DNA from: Limiplasma sp958448555
GTDB lineage: Bacteria; Bacillota; Clostridia; Christensenellales; Aristaeellaceae
Assembly (NCBI GenBank): GCA_958448555.1
Contig: CAUDEL010000048.1
Location: 1-24,216, forward strand
Direction of reading: 5' to 3'
Length of the DNA: 24,216 nucleotides
In this document: in pieces, positions 23,307 through 24,216 of the stretch
Numbering within the stretch: position 1 is the first letter of the stretch
Layout: each line of letters begins with the position of its first letter
Notes under the pieces: model-generated
The model's database searches: none
What the model was told of the DNA's origin: nothing
The model's input: the letters and a program-made list of their open reading frames with translations, nothing else
Program-made: the position numbers and the translations under genes

Positions 23307-24133
23307 TGCCTATGATTACGACGCTTTACAGTATCCTGGCAGGCGCAAGAAAGCACGGGAAGGCGGCCGCGCAGTTCAACGTATGGAACTGCGAGATGCT
23401 CTTTGGCGTGCTGGACGCGGTCGAGCGGCTGCAAATCCCGGCCATTCTGGCCACGGGCACGGCGTTTTTGCCCATGAGGGAGCTGATCCCCTTCGCCGCC
23501 ATGATGCGGCGGGCGGCCCTGGACAGCGCCGTTGCCCTGGCCCTGCACCTGGATCACGCAAAATCGGTCTGCGAGGTGGCCGCCGCCCGCGACGCGGGCT
23601 TTACCTCGGCCATGATCGACGGCTCCGCGCTGCCGCTGGAGGGCAACATCGCCCTGACGCTCGCGGCCAGGCAGATCACCGGTCCGGCCGGGATGAGCCT
23701 GGAGGGAGAACTCGGCTATGTGGGCGCGGAGCTGGGCGCAGGCGGGGAAGACCTCGTTGCGACCCCGGCGTGCGACGCGGCGCGCTTCGCGGCCGAAACC
23801 GGCGTGGACGCGCTGGCCATCTCCATCGGAAATGCGCATGGTCTATACAAGCGCGAGCCCAAGCTGGACTTTGAGGCGCTGGAGGCGATTGCGGGCAAGG
23901 TCGATCTTCCCCTTGTGCTGCATGGAGGTTCCGGCATCCCGGACGATGACATCCGCAAAAGCATCCAAATGGGCGTGACGAAGTTGAATTTTCACACGGA
24001 GCTCTGCCTCGCGGCATCGTCCGCGGGCAGCAGCGGAAACTACCGCCACGACACCAGGGAGGCAAGATCGCGCATCGCCCAGAAGACGATGGAAAAGCTG
24101 TTGCTGGTTGAAAACGAAAAAACCGCGCGATAA
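23306..24133 (+). CDS. Class II (zinc) aldolase of the FBA/GatY/KbaY family
   Basis: 275-residue zinc-dependent aldolase related to fructose- and tagatose-bisphosphate aldolases, which split ketose phosphates to dihydroxyacetone phosphate and an aldehyde. Seen: FNVWNCE (24-30); HLDHAKS (81-87) with catalytic D83 and zinc H84; GFTSAMIDGS (98-107); GELGYVGAE with E135; IGNAHGLY with H178; LHGGSGIP with H206; and NFHTEL (228-233). The C-terminus is shorter than in KbaY/GatY and the usual N-[IV]-x-T-E stretch reads NFHTE, so the aldehyde partner may differ. The ATG at 23306 overlaps the SDR stop (TGATG). An in-frame ATG at 23312 is an alternative, and neither has a good ribosome site, which points to coupling. 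It is the last gene of the operon. Confidence 0.9.
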   Translation: MPMITTLYSILAGARKHGKAAAQFNVWNCEMLFGVLDAVERLQIPAILATGTAFLPMRELIPFAAMMRRAALDSAVALALHLDHAKSVCEVAAARDAGFTSAMIDGSALPLEGNIALTLAARQITGPAGMSLEGELGYVGAELGAGGEDLVATPACDAARFAAETGVDALAISIGNAHGLYKREPKLDFEALEAIAGKVDLPLVLHGGSGIPDDDIRKSIQMGVTKLNFHTELCLAASSAGSSGNYRHDTREARSRIAQKTMEKLLLVENEKTAR

Positions 24134-24137
24134 CGGA

Positions 24138-24164
24138 GAGGCAGCGCCCAACAGGCGCTGCCTC
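24138..24164 (+). terminator. Stem-loop after the catabolic operon
   Basis: Perfect 11-bp stem (GAGGCAGCGCC at 24138-24148, GGCGCTGCCTC at 24154-24164) with a five-base loop, starting five bases after the aldolase stop. The following bases (AGGTTGTCG) are not T-rich, so it may act with the next hairpin rather than alone. Confidence 0.6.
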
Positions 24165-24171
24165 AGGTTGT

Positions 24172-24202
24172 CGAAAAAGTCCGCCTGCGGTGGCCTTTTT
24201 CG
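24172..24202. terminator. Second inverted repeat with T tract in its 3' arm
   Basis: CGAAAAAG (24172-24179) pairs with CTTTTTCG (24195-24202). An inner stem (24181-24185 with 24189-24193, one G-U pair) has a three-base loop and one mismatch lies between the two parts. The five T residues sit inside the arm. It could end transcripts from either side and marks the end of the operon. Confidence 0.45.
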
Positions 24203-24216
24203 CCAGATGCTTAAGA

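Noticed and set aside
1..24216. Search for tRNA, rRNA, insertion sequences, integrase sites and phage genes
   Set aside because: No tRNA-like cloverleaf, transposase, long terminal inverted repeat or integrase was seen by eye. Base composition is even apart from the intergenic control regions.

Overview
The window is GC-rich and densely coded. Its genes have strong AGGAGG-type ribosome binding sites, sigma-A-like promoters and long intrinsic terminators. The gene families include Trk potassium uptake, a zinc-ribbon/TPR membrane protein, an M29 aminopeptidase, ribose-type ABC transport and FCD-type GntR regulation. Together these suggest a high-GC, probably anaerobic member of the Clostridia (Bacillota). 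This is inference from style and content; there is no rRNA or other marker to fix the taxon.

Region by region: (1) 1-1531 holds the terminator of a gene left of the window and a MATE exporter. (2) 1544-4500 is a trkA-trkH potassium uptake operon with its own promoter and a 15-bp-stem terminator. (3) 4638-11080 is a tightly packed four-gene run on the + strand: a secreted protein of unknown function with an apparent CTG start, a 958-residue zinc-ribbon/transmembrane/TPR protein, an acyltransferase-3 membrane protein and an M29 aminopeptidase. It ends at a 20-bp-stem terminator shared with the convergent regulator gene. (4) 11084-11839 (minus) is an FCD-type GntR regulator, divergent from the operon that follows. 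(5) 12207-24133 is an 11-gene catabolic operon on the + strand: UlaG-like lactonase, BKACE (DUF849) beta-keto acid cleavage enzyme, sugar-binding protein, permease, double ATPase, second permease, second metallo-beta-lactamase-fold hydrolase, thiolase, DUF1537 acid-sugar kinase, FabG/PhaB-like SDR and class II aldolase. A perfect TNGTNNNACNA palindrome lies just before the first gene.

The 11-gene operon is the most interesting part. It joins carbohydrate-acid enzymes (lactonase, acid-sugar kinase, aldolase) to beta-keto acid/CoA enzymes (BKACE, thiolase) behind a ribose-type transporter. A consistent but untested reading is uptake of a 2-deoxy sugar acid or its lactone. The lactone would be opened and the acid oxidised at C3 by the SDR. 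BKACE would then cleave it with acetyl-CoA to acetoacetate and a shortened hydroxyacyl-CoA. From a six-carbon substrate the shortened piece would be a four-carbon acid sugar, which is the substrate class of the DUF1537 kinase in the same operon. Substrate and step order are inference; the family assignments are firm.
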